From NCBI RefSeq assembly GCF_009939295.1, contig NZ_WVIC01000027.1, positions 1 to 64,000 on the forward strand: DNA of 64,000 nucleotides, written 5' to 3'. The position numbers were made by a program, and so were the translations under genes. Shown here in pieces: positions 34,702-42,799 of the stretch. The first letter of the stretch is position 1, and each line of letters begins with the position of its first letter. Source of the stretch: Petrachloros mirabilis ULC683. GTDB lineage: Bacteria > Cyanobacteriota > Cyanobacteriia > Thermosynechococcales > Thermosynechococcaceae. The notes beneath the pieces were generated by a model. The model saw only the letters and a list, made by a program, of their open reading frames with translations, was not told where the DNA came from and searched no databases.

Positions 34702-36026
34702 TGAGCACTGTCCTGCGTCCTCAAAATATCCCAGAAGCCTTGGTTTGGGGCTATATCGTCGGCACTTATGGCATTTACTACTTAGGAGCGCAATTTGTCC
34801 TAGGCCCCTTGTTGGGCTTGGGGCTGGCTGGCTATTGGGTTTGGCTCTGGTGGCACCAACCCCGCCAAGAAACCTCCTTAGTCATTCAGCCCCTCTCAAA
34901 AATTACCTGGCTATGGGTGGGCTGTGCCTTAGTGATTGCATTGGCGTTGGTGGTCGGACATGCCAACTTCGATCTGGGTCTATCACAAATGGTTAGATCC
35001 TTGTTCAATCGGTGGTTGCGGACTTGGGCGCTGTTTCCCCTATTTTTGATTGCTGCACACCTGCCGATTCGACCCCAGATTATCTACCAAGCTGTGGCTA
35101 TACTCTGTGCCCAGAGCCTCTTGTTGGTTCTGATCGGGGGGGGAGCCAATATCTTAGGTTTACCCTTAATTCTCTACACCTCTCCCCTCCAGGTCTTGGG
35201 GGGAGGAAGATTCTATGGCGTTACCTTGTTGGGCAATGTTTTTGATGAAGAGCAGCGGCGACTTCAGTTATTTGCCCCCTGGCCGCCAGCCTTGGGGCAA
35301 ATCGGCTGCCTTTACTTCTTTTTAGCCCGTCAGTCGGGGGTCAGAACATGGCGATGGTTGGGAATGGCAGGTGCAGTTGCCATGACGGTTGGGTCACTCT
35401 CTCGGCTGGCGGTTGTGGCGCTTCCCGTCGTGGGCATAGGGCTGTGGATCCTGTTGCGAATTGGCTCACCTTGGGTGCAGATGGCTCTGGGGTTTGCAGT
35501 GTCAATTTCAAGCATGGTTGTCACCCCTCTCTGGCAAGCCTACCAACGCTTTCGAGAAGAAGTGACTCGCTTGCGACCCGGCTCCTCAGAAGTCCGAGCA
35601 ATCTTGAACCGGCTTGGGCTAGAAGGCTGGTGGCGGGAAGCCCCAATTTGGGGGCACGGCCTGATAGCCGCCGAAGGTCCAGCGGCCACGGGCTACATGC
35701 CGATTGGCACTCACCAAACCTGGATTGGGCTGCTCTATCTCCATGGGCTGGTGGGGTGTCTTGCCTTTGGCATCACCCTGGCCGTGAGTGCGCTTTATTT
35801 ACTTGTGAGAGCCTTCAAAACGCTGACTGGTCGGGTGGCTTTTTCTCAAATCAGCATTCTGCTGATCTTCTCTTTGACGGACAACATTGACATGTCTGCC
35901 TATCTCTATTGGCCCAGTTTGTTGATCTTAGGCTTGGCATTTGCTGAACCGGCAACACAACACGCCACAACTGACCCAACCCGCCCTGGGAATTCCTTAT
36001 TTACACAGCCCAATGCTCATGCCTAA
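34701..36026 (+). CDS. O-antigen ligase/polymerase-like membrane protein (Wzy/WaaL type)
   Basis: A 441-residue integral membrane protein with about ten hydrophobic segments and one large external loop (RFREEVTRLRPGSSEVRAIL... GHGLIAAEG ... IGTHQTWIGLLYLHGLVG), the arrangement of Wzy_C/WaaL proteins that polymerise or ligate lipid-linked glycans; the loop's Arg and His residues are the ones usually needed. The ATG at 34701 overlaps the stop of the REC-Wzz gene (TGATG). Together with the flippase and chain-length protein it would complete a Wzx/Wzy route. Confidence 0.8.
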   Translation: MSTVLRPQNIPEALVWGYIVGTYGIYYLGAQFVLGPLLGLGLAGYWVWLWWHQPRQETSLVIQPLSKITWLWVGCALVIALALVVGHANFDLGLSQMVRSLFNRWLRTWALFPLFLIAAHLPIRPQIIYQAVAILCAQSLLLVLIGGGANILGLPLILYTSPLQVLGGGRFYGVTLLGNVFDEEQRRLQLFAPWPPALGQIGCLYFFLARQSGVRTWRWLGMAGAVAMTVGSLSRLAVVALPVVGIGLWILLRIGSPWVQMALGFAVSISSMVVTPLWQAYQRFREEVTRLRPGSSEVRAILNRLGLEGWWREAPIWGHGLIAAEGPAATGYMPIGTHQTWIGLLYLHGLVGCLAFGITLAVSALYLLVRAFKTLTGRVAFSQISILLIFSLTDNIDMSAYLYWPSLLILGLAFAEPATQHATTDPTRPGNSLFTQPNAHA

Positions 36027-37011
36027 GATCACCGTTATTATTCCGGCCTACAACGCCATGGGCTATTTGCCACATACCCTCAGAAGTGTTCTCCAGCAAA
36101 CCTATGCTGATTTTGAAGTTTTGATCATCAATGACGGCAGCAGCGACGGCATTGAAGACTGGTTTCAACAAGGACATGATCCGAGAGTTCAGATGATTTC
36201 TCAGTCTAATCTCGGACTTGCTGGAGCTAGAAATACGGGGATTCATCACTCAAAGGGTGACTATCTGGCATTTCTAGATGCAGATGACCTATGGCAGCCG
36301 ACTAAGTTGGCCAAACAAGTGCAATGCCTTGATGCACATCCTGAGGTGGGTTTGGTGTATTGTTGGGTGACTTATATTGATGAGACAGGGCAATGCACCG
36401 GGCGGATTTTTCGACATCAAGACAAGGGTTGGGTGTGGCCAAAACTCACCGCTCACAACATTGTTGAGTGTGGCAGTGTGCCACTGGTCAGGCGTACCTG
36501 TTTTGACACGCTGGGGGGCTTTGATCAAACTCTAAAGTCCTATGTTGAAGATTGGGATATGTGGCTGCGTATTGCCTGGGAGAATTCTTTTGCAGTTGTT
36601 GAAGAGCCCCTTGTTTATTATCGTCAAACTTCAGGAAGTGCTTCTAGAAATTGGCAAGCGATGGAGGCAAGCTTCCATAGGGTTATTGAAAAAGCTTTTG
36701 AAAATAAATCTGAATTTGAGACTTTGAAGTCTAGAAGCTATGGCGAAATAAATCTATGCTTGGCCTGGAAATGCTTGCAAGGCAAAGATTGCAATCTTGC
36801 TCAGTCTCAAGAGTTTTGCAAAAAGGCTCTCAAGCATTGGCCTAAGCTGTTACTTTATCGAGAATATTGGCGCTTGAGTGCGGCCATTTTTTTGAGATCT
36901 TTTCTGGGTCGGTCTGGATATGCTAAATTTCTACGAAACTTTTATGTACTCCGTCGCACTTGGCTAGGAGTTGCCCCACGGTTCAATGTGAAATTTTTAT
37001 CTAGGCAATAG
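36013..37011 (+). CDS. GT2-family glycosyltransferase
   Basis: Inverting glycosyltransferase of the GT-A fold. It begins KITVIIPAYNAMGYLPHTLRSVLQQTYADFEVLIINDGSSDG (read in parts), with the acidic motif AFLDADDLW (metal-nucleotide binding) near residue 90 and a later acceptor-side ED in SYVEDWDMWLRIAW. About 332 residues. The start is ATG 36013 or 36019; both overlap the end of the polymerase gene. The C-terminal part (from about 36600) becomes markedly more AT-rich than the upstream genes, which continues into the flippase gene and hints at a different origin for this segment. Confidence 0.88.
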   Translation: MLMPKITVIIPAYNAMGYLPHTLRSVLQQTYADFEVLIINDGSSDGIEDWFQQGHDPRVQMISQSNLGLAGARNTGIHHSKGDYLAFLDADDLWQPTKLAKQVQCLDAHPEVGLVYCWVTYIDETGQCTGRIFRHQDKGWVWPKLTAHNIVECGSVPLVRRTCFDTLGGFDQTLKSYVEDWDMWLRIAWENSFAVVEEPLVYYRQTSGSASRNWQAMEASFHRVIEKAFENKSEFETLKSRSYGEINLCLAWKCLQGKDCNLAQSQEFCKKALKHWPKLLLYREYWRLSAAIFLRSFLGRSGYAKFLRNFYVLRRTWLGVAPRFNVKFLSRQ

Positions 37012-37022
37012 AAAAGCCGATA

Positions 37023-38288
37023 ATGCCCCTTAAAAAAATAAAACACTTTCTGTCTGGAAAATTCATTCAAAATGTAGGCTGGCTGGGGGCAGCAGAGATT
37101 GCTAATCGACTGTTTCGGGTTGGTACTACAGTGACGCTGGCTAGGATCTTCAGTACTGAAGATTATGGCTTAATGGCTCAAATTTATATTATTTTTGATC
37201 TGTCTCAAGTTTTTACCTTAAAAGGGGGAATTGCTGCAAAGGTAATTCACACTGAAGAATCTTCTTTAGAAACTATTTGTCGAACCTCTTATTGGTTAAA
37301 TTGGATTTTGTGCATTGGGGTATTTCTATTGCAATTGTGTGTGGCCTGGTCTCTAGCTTATGCCCAAAGGAGCTTTGAGCTGGGTTTGCAGTTGAGTATT
37401 GTGGGGCTTATATATTTGATGTTCCCGCTCTATACCATTCAGGCTGCATTGATTGAACGGCAAAACCGTTTGGAAGTTCATGCTTACTGCGTAGCTGCCT
37501 ATTCATTTTTAAGTAACTTTATTACGATTGTGCTGGCAGTATGGGGGTTTGGGGTCTGGTCAATTGTTTGGGCAATGGTCATAAGTATGCCGGTTTGGAT
37601 TGTGATCAGTCGCTGGCAACATCCCTGGCGAGCACCGACTCAATTTCGGCTGGATCGCTGGCGGGAAGTGATTCGCTTCGGAGGGAATCTCTTAGGGGTT
37701 GAAATATTGGGGACAATGCGGCTCAATGCTGATTACTTAATTGTGAGGAGTTTTTTGGGGGTTGAGGCACTGGGTCTGTACTATTTTGCCTATAATGCGG
37801 GCTCAGGAATTACAAGCTCGATCCTCAGCAAGTTAATGATCCCGTTGTTTCCCTATCTCTGTGAAGTTAGGACAAATTCAGAGGCTTTTAAGAAACGGTA
37901 CTGGAGCAGCTTCAAAACTGTTCTGTTGACTATGACGCCAATTGTGCTGTTGCAGGCAAGTTTGGCACCCTGGTATGTACCGATTATTTTTGGAGCGCAG
38001 TGGGTTCCAGCTATTCCTATTTTAATTTTGATTTGTCTGGCTATTTTGCCGATTACCTGGGGCTGGTTGGCTACCATTTTGTTGAATGCGATGGATAAAA
38101 CCCACATTCCCCTTTATTTTGGAGTGGGCTATACCGGAGTTTTTGTGATAGCAATTTTAGGGGCTGTGCGTTTTCAAGCGCTGGGGGTTGCGATCGCAGT
38201 TCTGTGTAGTCACTTCATCGGTCAGTCCTTGTTTGCCTTGGGGGCGCACTGGTATGTTTTCAGGAAGTTGAAATCTCAATGGAGCTAA
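37023..38288 (+). CDS. Polysaccharide flippase (Wzx/MOP superfamily)
   Basis: A 421-residue membrane protein with about 12 hydrophobic segments, opening with VGWLGAAEIANRLFRVGTTVTLARIFSTEDYGLMAQIY in family-typical form (the A-R-x-x-x-x-x-x-Y-G motif), which fits the oligosaccharide flippases that move lipid-linked repeat units across the inner membrane. It follows the GT2 gene by 11 bases and is the last gene of the polysaccharide run. Its stop overlaps by three bases the stop of the convergent recombinase gene. Base composition is AT-rich relative to the rest of the window, a common trait of exchanged surface-polysaccharide genes. Confidence 0.88.
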   Translation: MPLKKIKHFLSGKFIQNVGWLGAAEIANRLFRVGTTVTLARIFSTEDYGLMAQIYIIFDLSQVFTLKGGIAAKVIHTEESSLETICRTSYWLNWILCIGVFLLQLCVAWSLAYAQRSFELGLQLSIVGLIYLMFPLYTIQAALIERQNRLEVHAYCVAAYSFLSNFITIVLAVWGFGVWSIVWAMVISMPVWIVISRWQHPWRAPTQFRLDRWREVIRFGGNLLGVEILGTMRLNADYLIVRSFLGVEALGLYYFAYNAGSGITSSILSKLMIPLFPYLCEVRTNSEAFKKRYWSSFKTVLLTMTPIVLLQASLAPWYVPIIFGAQWVPAIPILILICLAILPITWGWLATILLNAMDKTHIPLYFGVGYTGVFVIAILGAVRFQALGVAIAVLCSHFIGQSLFALGAHWYVFRKLKSQWS

Positions 38289-40222
38289 GTGCGTTCATCA
38301 ACAAAGGCTTTCAGCGCTTGAGCATCTTTGCCCCGATTGTGTCCGGCCAAGTTTTCGACACCGATATCGCTATGGTGCTCCCAGAGTTCGTTTTGAAATG
38401 TGGCGCAAAATTCCTTCGCCGCCTTGCGATGAATCCGAAAGATGCTCTCTAGCAAACCTGGGTTGACGGCGAAGGTTTGCTCGGGATGGAGGTGGTTCCA
38501 CTCTTGAATGGCATAAAAAATTTTCTCGGCTCGCTGCATTGCGCGCCCTTTGATCCGGCTGGGTTGGTGAACCACGGACACCTGTGGAGCAGACGGAACT
38601 GGCGGGGGCACTGGCGGAGCGGGGGTCTCTGGGGTTGGCTGCCCAGCATCGGGGGGCGAACTTCCGAGTAAAAGCTGGCGAAAGTGGTCAAGGGTTTGCT
38701 GGGCGTCATGGAGTTGGGTGGCCAGGGTTTGGTTTTGCGATCGCAGCTCCTTCAGGGTTTGGCTATCTCCCTGTTGGGACTGGTGGGCGGTCTCTTTGGC
38801 TTGGCGCAGGGCTTCATTTTCAGCCTCTAGAGACTCCACCCGTTGCACCAGCCAGCGCAGATCAACCTGCTGGCGGAGAGACTCTAGCTGAGCTTGCACC
38901 TCGGCTTGGAGAGTCTCTAGCTGCGTTGTCATCGCTTGCCGCTCTTGGGCTAATTTTTCATCCATCTGGCGCTGCACTTCAGCTTCAAGGGTTGCCAAAC
39001 TCGCTGCGCTAGGAGTGGCAGGCAATTTCTGGCGTTGAGCTGACTGAGCCCCAGGGGATTGGGTGGGAATAGATCCTAGCTCTGGTGTTTCAGGTAGTAC
39101 CGCTTCGGCCAGAAGCGGCAGTTCCCCCACCTCTGGCAATAAAACACCTTTATCTCGAATGAGCTTGCCTTCTGTATCTACCAACTGAAAGCGAAAGTAG
39201 TTACCTGTCGCCGAGGACTGCATCACATGGCCGAGATAGTGCTGCAAAAAGGCATACTCATGGTGGTGCTCAGGACAAAAGAAATAGGTGGCAATGGCAC
39301 CCCACAGGCTTCTGAGGTTGTGAACCGAAACCGATTTTTTGCCCGCCAAGACCGGGACAATGCCAGGCTGGCGCAGCAGCTTCTCACATTCTCGATTCAC
39401 CTGCACATCAAATTTATTGATCCCGCGTCTGAGGGCTTCCCCTTGCTGCGATGGTCCCAGACCGCCCTTCGAGCCTCGCAGCGCCTTTACCTCTGACATG
39501 CGACGAAACCGATTCAGCGCCGTTAACACCTCCTGGGCGGGCAACAACGTCACAATATCGTAGCTGTCACGCTCGTGCTTTTGCTGCCCCGAGAAGTGCA
39601 ACATATAGGGATGCTCGGTGAGCCGAAAGGATCCTCTCGCCACCACCTCCCCAATCCGACGACCCGTAACCCCAGCGATGGCAATCGCTAAATGACGCGC
39701 CGCAAACTTGCCCCTGGCCTTCAGTAAAGACTGCAAAACCTCCAGATATTGATCGACGGGAACCGTCTTCAGATTGAGCTGCCGGGTGCGATTGACCTGG
39801 GCTTGGCGCGTATCTAGCGCTTCATATTCCTCGGCAGAGTATTTAAGGTAGGTCAGGGCCAAGTGTTCAAACCGCTCCTCAGATTTGCCCGTCACGCGCT
39901 GATGGTGAACATAGCGATGGCTGGTTTGAGGCGTCAGGGGTAAGGTTCCCGCCTCAATTGCCGCTTCCAGGGCTTGCCGATAGCGGGGAATATAATCTGA
40001 AGCCAGGGTCAGCCGTGGGTAGCCCTCTTCCAGTAGATCAATTTCAGCCGCACAAAGAGCCTGAATGGCAGCCTCAGAGTCTGCCTGTTGCAGTTGGGTA
40101 ATAAAACCTGCCACCAAAACTTCAAACTCTGCCTTATAGAGCTTGATGCGCTTGTCTTGGGCGATGCGATCGCGGTAGCTCTCTAACACCCCATCACGGG
40201 TCAAATGAGTCGAAGTAACCAC
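38285..40222 (-). CDS. Tyrosine recombinase resembling telomere resolvases (protelomerase-like)
   Basis: A 645-residue protein. A helical N-terminal region (1-165) precedes a tyrosine-recombinase catalytic core: Arg189 in VTGRRIGEVV, Lys215 in FSGQQKHERD, His301-x-x-Arg304 in VHNLRSLWG, His332 in YLGHVM and the presumed nucleophile Tyr342 in TGNYFRF. The FSGQQK hairpin, the length (TelK and TelN are of about this size) and the large N-terminal domain resemble protelomerases more than Xer or phage integrases. Beyond the tyrosine lie a long coiled coil (about 410-525), a proline-rich linker and a separate C-terminal helical domain. No integration site or phage genes are adjacent. The substrate is unknown; the assignment to telomere resolution is inference. 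Confidence 0.65.
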   Translation of the reverse strand: MVTSTHLTRDGVLESYRDRIAQDKRIKLYKAEFEVLVAGFITQLQQADSEAAIQALCAAEIDLLEEGYPRLTLASDYIPRYRQALEAAIEAGTLPLTPQTSHRYVHHQRVTGKSEERFEHLALTYLKYSAEEYEALDTRQAQVNRTRQLNLKTVPVDQYLEVLQSLLKARGKFAARHLAIAIAGVTGRRIGEVVARGSFRLTEHPYMLHFSGQQKHERDSYDIVTLLPAQEVLTALNRFRRMSEVKALRGSKGGLGPSQQGEALRRGINKFDVQVNRECEKLLRQPGIVPVLAGKKSVSVHNLRSLWGAIATYFFCPEHHHEYAFLQHYLGHVMQSSATGNYFRFQLVDTEGKLIRDKGVLLPEVGELPLLAEAVLPETPELGSIPTQSPGAQSAQRQKLPATPSAASLATLEAEVQRQMDEKLAQERQAMTTQLETLQAEVQAQLESLRQQVDLRWLVQRVESLEAENEALRQAKETAHQSQQGDSQTLKELRSQNQTLATQLHDAQQTLDHFRQLLLGSSPPDAGQPTPETPAPPVPPPVPSAPQVSVVHQPSRIKGRAMQRAEKIFYAIQEWNHLHPEQTFAVNPGLLESIFRIHRKAAKEFCATFQNELWEHHSDIGVENLAGHNRGKDAQALKAFVDERT

Positions 40223-40364
40223 AGCACATTACTCAACATACAGGTATTCCATCAATCCTATGCCCCTCAATTAAGATTCCATGTTTTAACACAGACCATA
40301 GACTGATGCAACAAGCTTGATCCCGACTTAAAGTATTACAACATACCGTTAAGCCCTGCCTGGT

Positions 40365-40400
40365 GGGTTTAGAACTCTAAATAATGGAGAAATTAAACCC
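40365..40400. other. Hairpin in the spacer between recombinase and coiled-coil genes
   Basis: GGGTTTA (40365-40371) and TAAACCC (40394-40400) are perfect inverted repeats with CTC/GAG pairing possible inside the loop. The 364-base spacer 40223-40586 separates two divergent genes and should contain both promoters. Just after the hairpin is a GC-rich stretch with GCCACTGGCACC and CCGTGCGGAGG that may also fold. I see no long palindrome of the kind expected for a telomere-resolution site. Confidence 0.5.
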
Positions 40401-40586
40401 ATAGGCTGTCCTTGCCACTGGCACCCCCGTGCGGAGGGTCAACAGGAAGCCTCGAACGGTTCCTCTAGCGATCCCCAACCGTGATCCCAAAAACATCGTC
40501 AGTTTCCATCCCCATCACCGACTGACTCTCCTACAATTCAAACCTGTGGCTATTGCAGTACGCTGCCCAAAGAGGACTTTTGAACC

Positions 40587-41861
40587 ATGTCAAATCAATA
40601 CGCCTTTGCCGTCGCTTTTGATGCGCCCCCCGAATCGCCAAGCCTGCCATGGCCAGAACTCAAGGCTGCGATCACTGCCGCTGCGCTTCCCGCCCTTGAC
40701 TCTGATCGTTGGGACGAATTTGGAGAGGGTCGCATCTTTTGGGGCACCCTCACCGAATGTGAAGCGGTCAAGCAGGTGTTGCAAGCTTTTTCCTTGGACA
40801 TTCAAGAAGAGCGTAACCTCGACCCAGGCTACTACGCCACCCCTGATGCCACCTACTACGTTGACGAAACAGGCAACATTTTTACTGGGGTGCCTGCAAA
40901 TGGATCCGGCAACCCTGGCTCGGTGATTTCGGTCACGGCAATTCCCCTCGATGCCTTTAAAACTGAGCTTGTGCCCCCTGAAATCGCAGCCAAACTGCAA
41001 ATTGCAGCTCAAGGACTTGACCCTGAGCAAATCACAGCGCTGAATGCCCAAATTAGCAGCCTAGAGCAGCAGGTGCAAGCTGCTGAAGCTCTAGCAGCCA
41101 GCCGGATTGATCCCGAGGGGTATCAGCAGCTTCAGCAAGAGGCTATCGGTCAAGCTGCACATATTGGCGACCTGACGGCACAGATTCAGAGCTTGAGCGC
41201 TCAAGTCCAAGACTGGCAAGCCCAGGCTCAAGGCAAGGTGGACGCAGACACCCACGCTACCCTTCAGCATCAGTTTGTCGAGCAGGAGCAACGCATTCAG
41301 GAGCTAGAGGCTCAGATTGCTGACTTAGAAGCACAACTGCAAAAATGGCAAGCTATTGCCACGGGCAAGGTGGAGCCTGAGGAGTATGCCACCGCCCAAA
41401 ACCAATTGGCTGACCAAGGGCAACAGATCGTCCGGTTAGAGCAAGAAGTTGCCGCGCTGACCCAGGAAGTTGCCGCGCTGACCCAGCAATTGCAAGAAGC
41501 CCAAACCCTGACTCTGAATAAAGTGGATGCTGACTCCTATACCAGTGTGGAGCAAGATCAGAGTGTGCAGGCTGCTCACATTGCCGAGTTAGAGCAGGCT
41601 TTTAGGGAGCAAGCCCTCCAGATCACAGCACTAGAGCAGGAGCTAAGCCTGGCTAAGGCTGAGGCTGAAACCCTGGTAAGCCGAGAACGCTATGAAGCTC
41701 TAGAACAGGACTTAGAAATCCAAAAGGCAATTGTCGCCACTTTAGAGCAGCGCAACCGGCAAGCACCTGCTGCCCCAGAAGCTTTTCCCCGATTGTATGA
41801 GGCGGAAACAACGCCGAAGAAAGGCTTTTTCTCATTTCTGTCGCGGTTTTGGTCTTCGTGA
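40587..41861 (+). CDS. Long coiled-coil protein with repeated segments
   Basis: A 424-residue protein without a family I recognise. Residues 1-130 form a small globular domain (PELKAAITAAALPAL, WDEFGEGRIFWGTLTE, ATYYVDETGNIFTGV). From about 145 to 400 it is continuous coiled coil organised in repeats of about 50 residues, each with a G/N-K-V-D/E-x-D/E-x-Y/H element (GKVDADTH, GKVEPEEYA, NKVDADSY, LVSRERYEA) followed by an ALEQE/ELEAQ heptad stretch. A 21-bp unit encoding EVAALTQ is perfectly duplicated (about 41446-41487). The C-terminus is KKGFFSFLSRFWSS, a possible amphipathic membrane anchor. It is divergent from the recombinase gene. Confidence 0.8.
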   Translation: MSNQYAFAVAFDAPPESPSLPWPELKAAITAAALPALDSDRWDEFGEGRIFWGTLTECEAVKQVLQAFSLDIQEERNLDPGYYATPDATYYVDETGNIFTGVPANGSGNPGSVISVTAIPLDAFKTELVPPEIAAKLQIAAQGLDPEQITALNAQISSLEQQVQAAEALAASRIDPEGYQQLQQEAIGQAAHIGDLTAQIQSLSAQVQDWQAQAQGKVDADTHATLQHQFVEQEQRIQELEAQIADLEAQLQKWQAIATGKVEPEEYATAQNQLADQGQQIVRLEQEVAALTQEVAALTQQLQEAQTLTLNKVDADSYTSVEQDQSVQAAHIAELEQAFREQALQITALEQELSLAKAEAETLVSRERYEALEQDLEIQKAIVATLEQRNRQAPAAPEAFPRLYEAETTPKKGFFSFLSRFWSS

Positions 41862-41886
41862 TCTGTTGATCTCGCCCGAAATGAGC

Positions 41887-42600
41887 TTAGGCGCTGGCTT
41901 CATGGCACTTAGACGCCAGAGATTGGGAAAAAGCCTGATACTCTGGTGACGCCAAGCCCAGCCGTAAGCCAGCCATCACTGGCGCTAAATTCCCTAACAG
42001 CAACTCATTGACAGCCAGCCATAGCCCTGGAAATACCTGACTGCGCAGGATGCCATCGGCATCAATGGGCAGCTCAATGTAAGCCCCTTCCTGTAATACA
42101 AACCAATCAAAGGCAGTATCCAACACTCGCCATACTAGGTATTCCCGCACGCCATGGCGACGATAGATCTGCTTCTTATCGTGAAGATCGTAGGACGCAC
42201 TGCTAGCCGCTACTTCGACAATCAGTTCGGGGGCACCCTGGATATAATCGTCTTCAGTGATCTGGGACTGTCCCCCTACGGCTGCTTCAATCCGCAAACA
42301 GGCATCCGGCTGTGGTTCATTATTCTCATCTAACCGCACCGTTGGGTTATCCATCAGTTCGATGCCAGGGGTGACTTCGCAGTAGTTAAATAACCAGCCA
42401 ATCATGATCCCATGGGGTTTGCTATGTTTCCTGGCGCGAACGGGAGATGGCATATAGACTCTTCCTTCGATTAATTCCGCCTTTTTAAGGTAGGGCATGG
42501 CCTGATAACGGCGCTCGAACTCAATTTGGGTGAGGCGATCGCCATTTTCTAAGTGCAGAATTGATGCTGAATTGCTCGATCGAGCTAGGGTCATAGCCAA
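41887..42600 (-). CDS. Uma2-family (DUF820) predicted endonuclease
   Basis: A 237-residue protein of the Uma2 family, which has a PD-(D/E)xK nuclease fold and is greatly expanded in cyanobacteria. The likely catalytic residues are the Asp of PQPDACLRIE, the Glu in APELIVEVAAS and the Lys in HDKKQIYRRHGV; the following REYLVWRVLD is also typical. The protein starts at ATG 42600 or 42594. Biological role is unknown; proposals for the family range from restriction-like activity to mobile-gene behaviour. It is convergent with the coiled-coil gene and divergent from mfd. Confidence 0.88.
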   Translation of the reverse strand: MAMTLARSSNSASILHLENGDRLTQIEFERRYQAMPYLKKAELIEGRVYMPSPVRARKHSKPHGIMIGWLFNYCEVTPGIELMDNPTVRLDENNEPQPDACLRIEAAVGGQSQITEDDYIQGAPELIVEVAASSASYDLHDKKQIYRRHGVREYLVWRVLDTAFDWFVLQEGAYIELPIDADGILRSQVFPGLWLAVNELLLGNLAPVMAGLRLGLASPEYQAFSQSLASKCHEASA

Positions 42601-42799
42601 GGACAGAATGGAAGGATCTGGCTTCGATTATAGGCAATTACGCTCTGATTCTGGGTCAGCCTCTAACTATAGCTACAATAATCGCTGGAGTCTCAATGTG
42701 TAGCCATTGGCCAATGGCGGAGTGGATCACCATGGCGTCTTTGTTGGGTGGGCGGCGTCCGACTCTGGGGTTGTTTTTTTAGGATGAAACTCAAGGGCT

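Noticed and set aside
40400-40480. Cobalamin-riboswitch-like words (GCCACTG, then GGAAGCC) upstream of the coiled-coil gene
   Set aside because: The order and spacing of the conserved boxes do not match a B12 aptamer, and the downstream gene has no link to cobalamin. A covariance search would settle it.
40223-40586. Search for a telomere-resolution palindrome beside the recombinase
   Set aside because: Only a short GGGTTTA/TAAACCC inverted repeat with a 22-base loop is present; known resolvase targets are much longer perfect palindromes.
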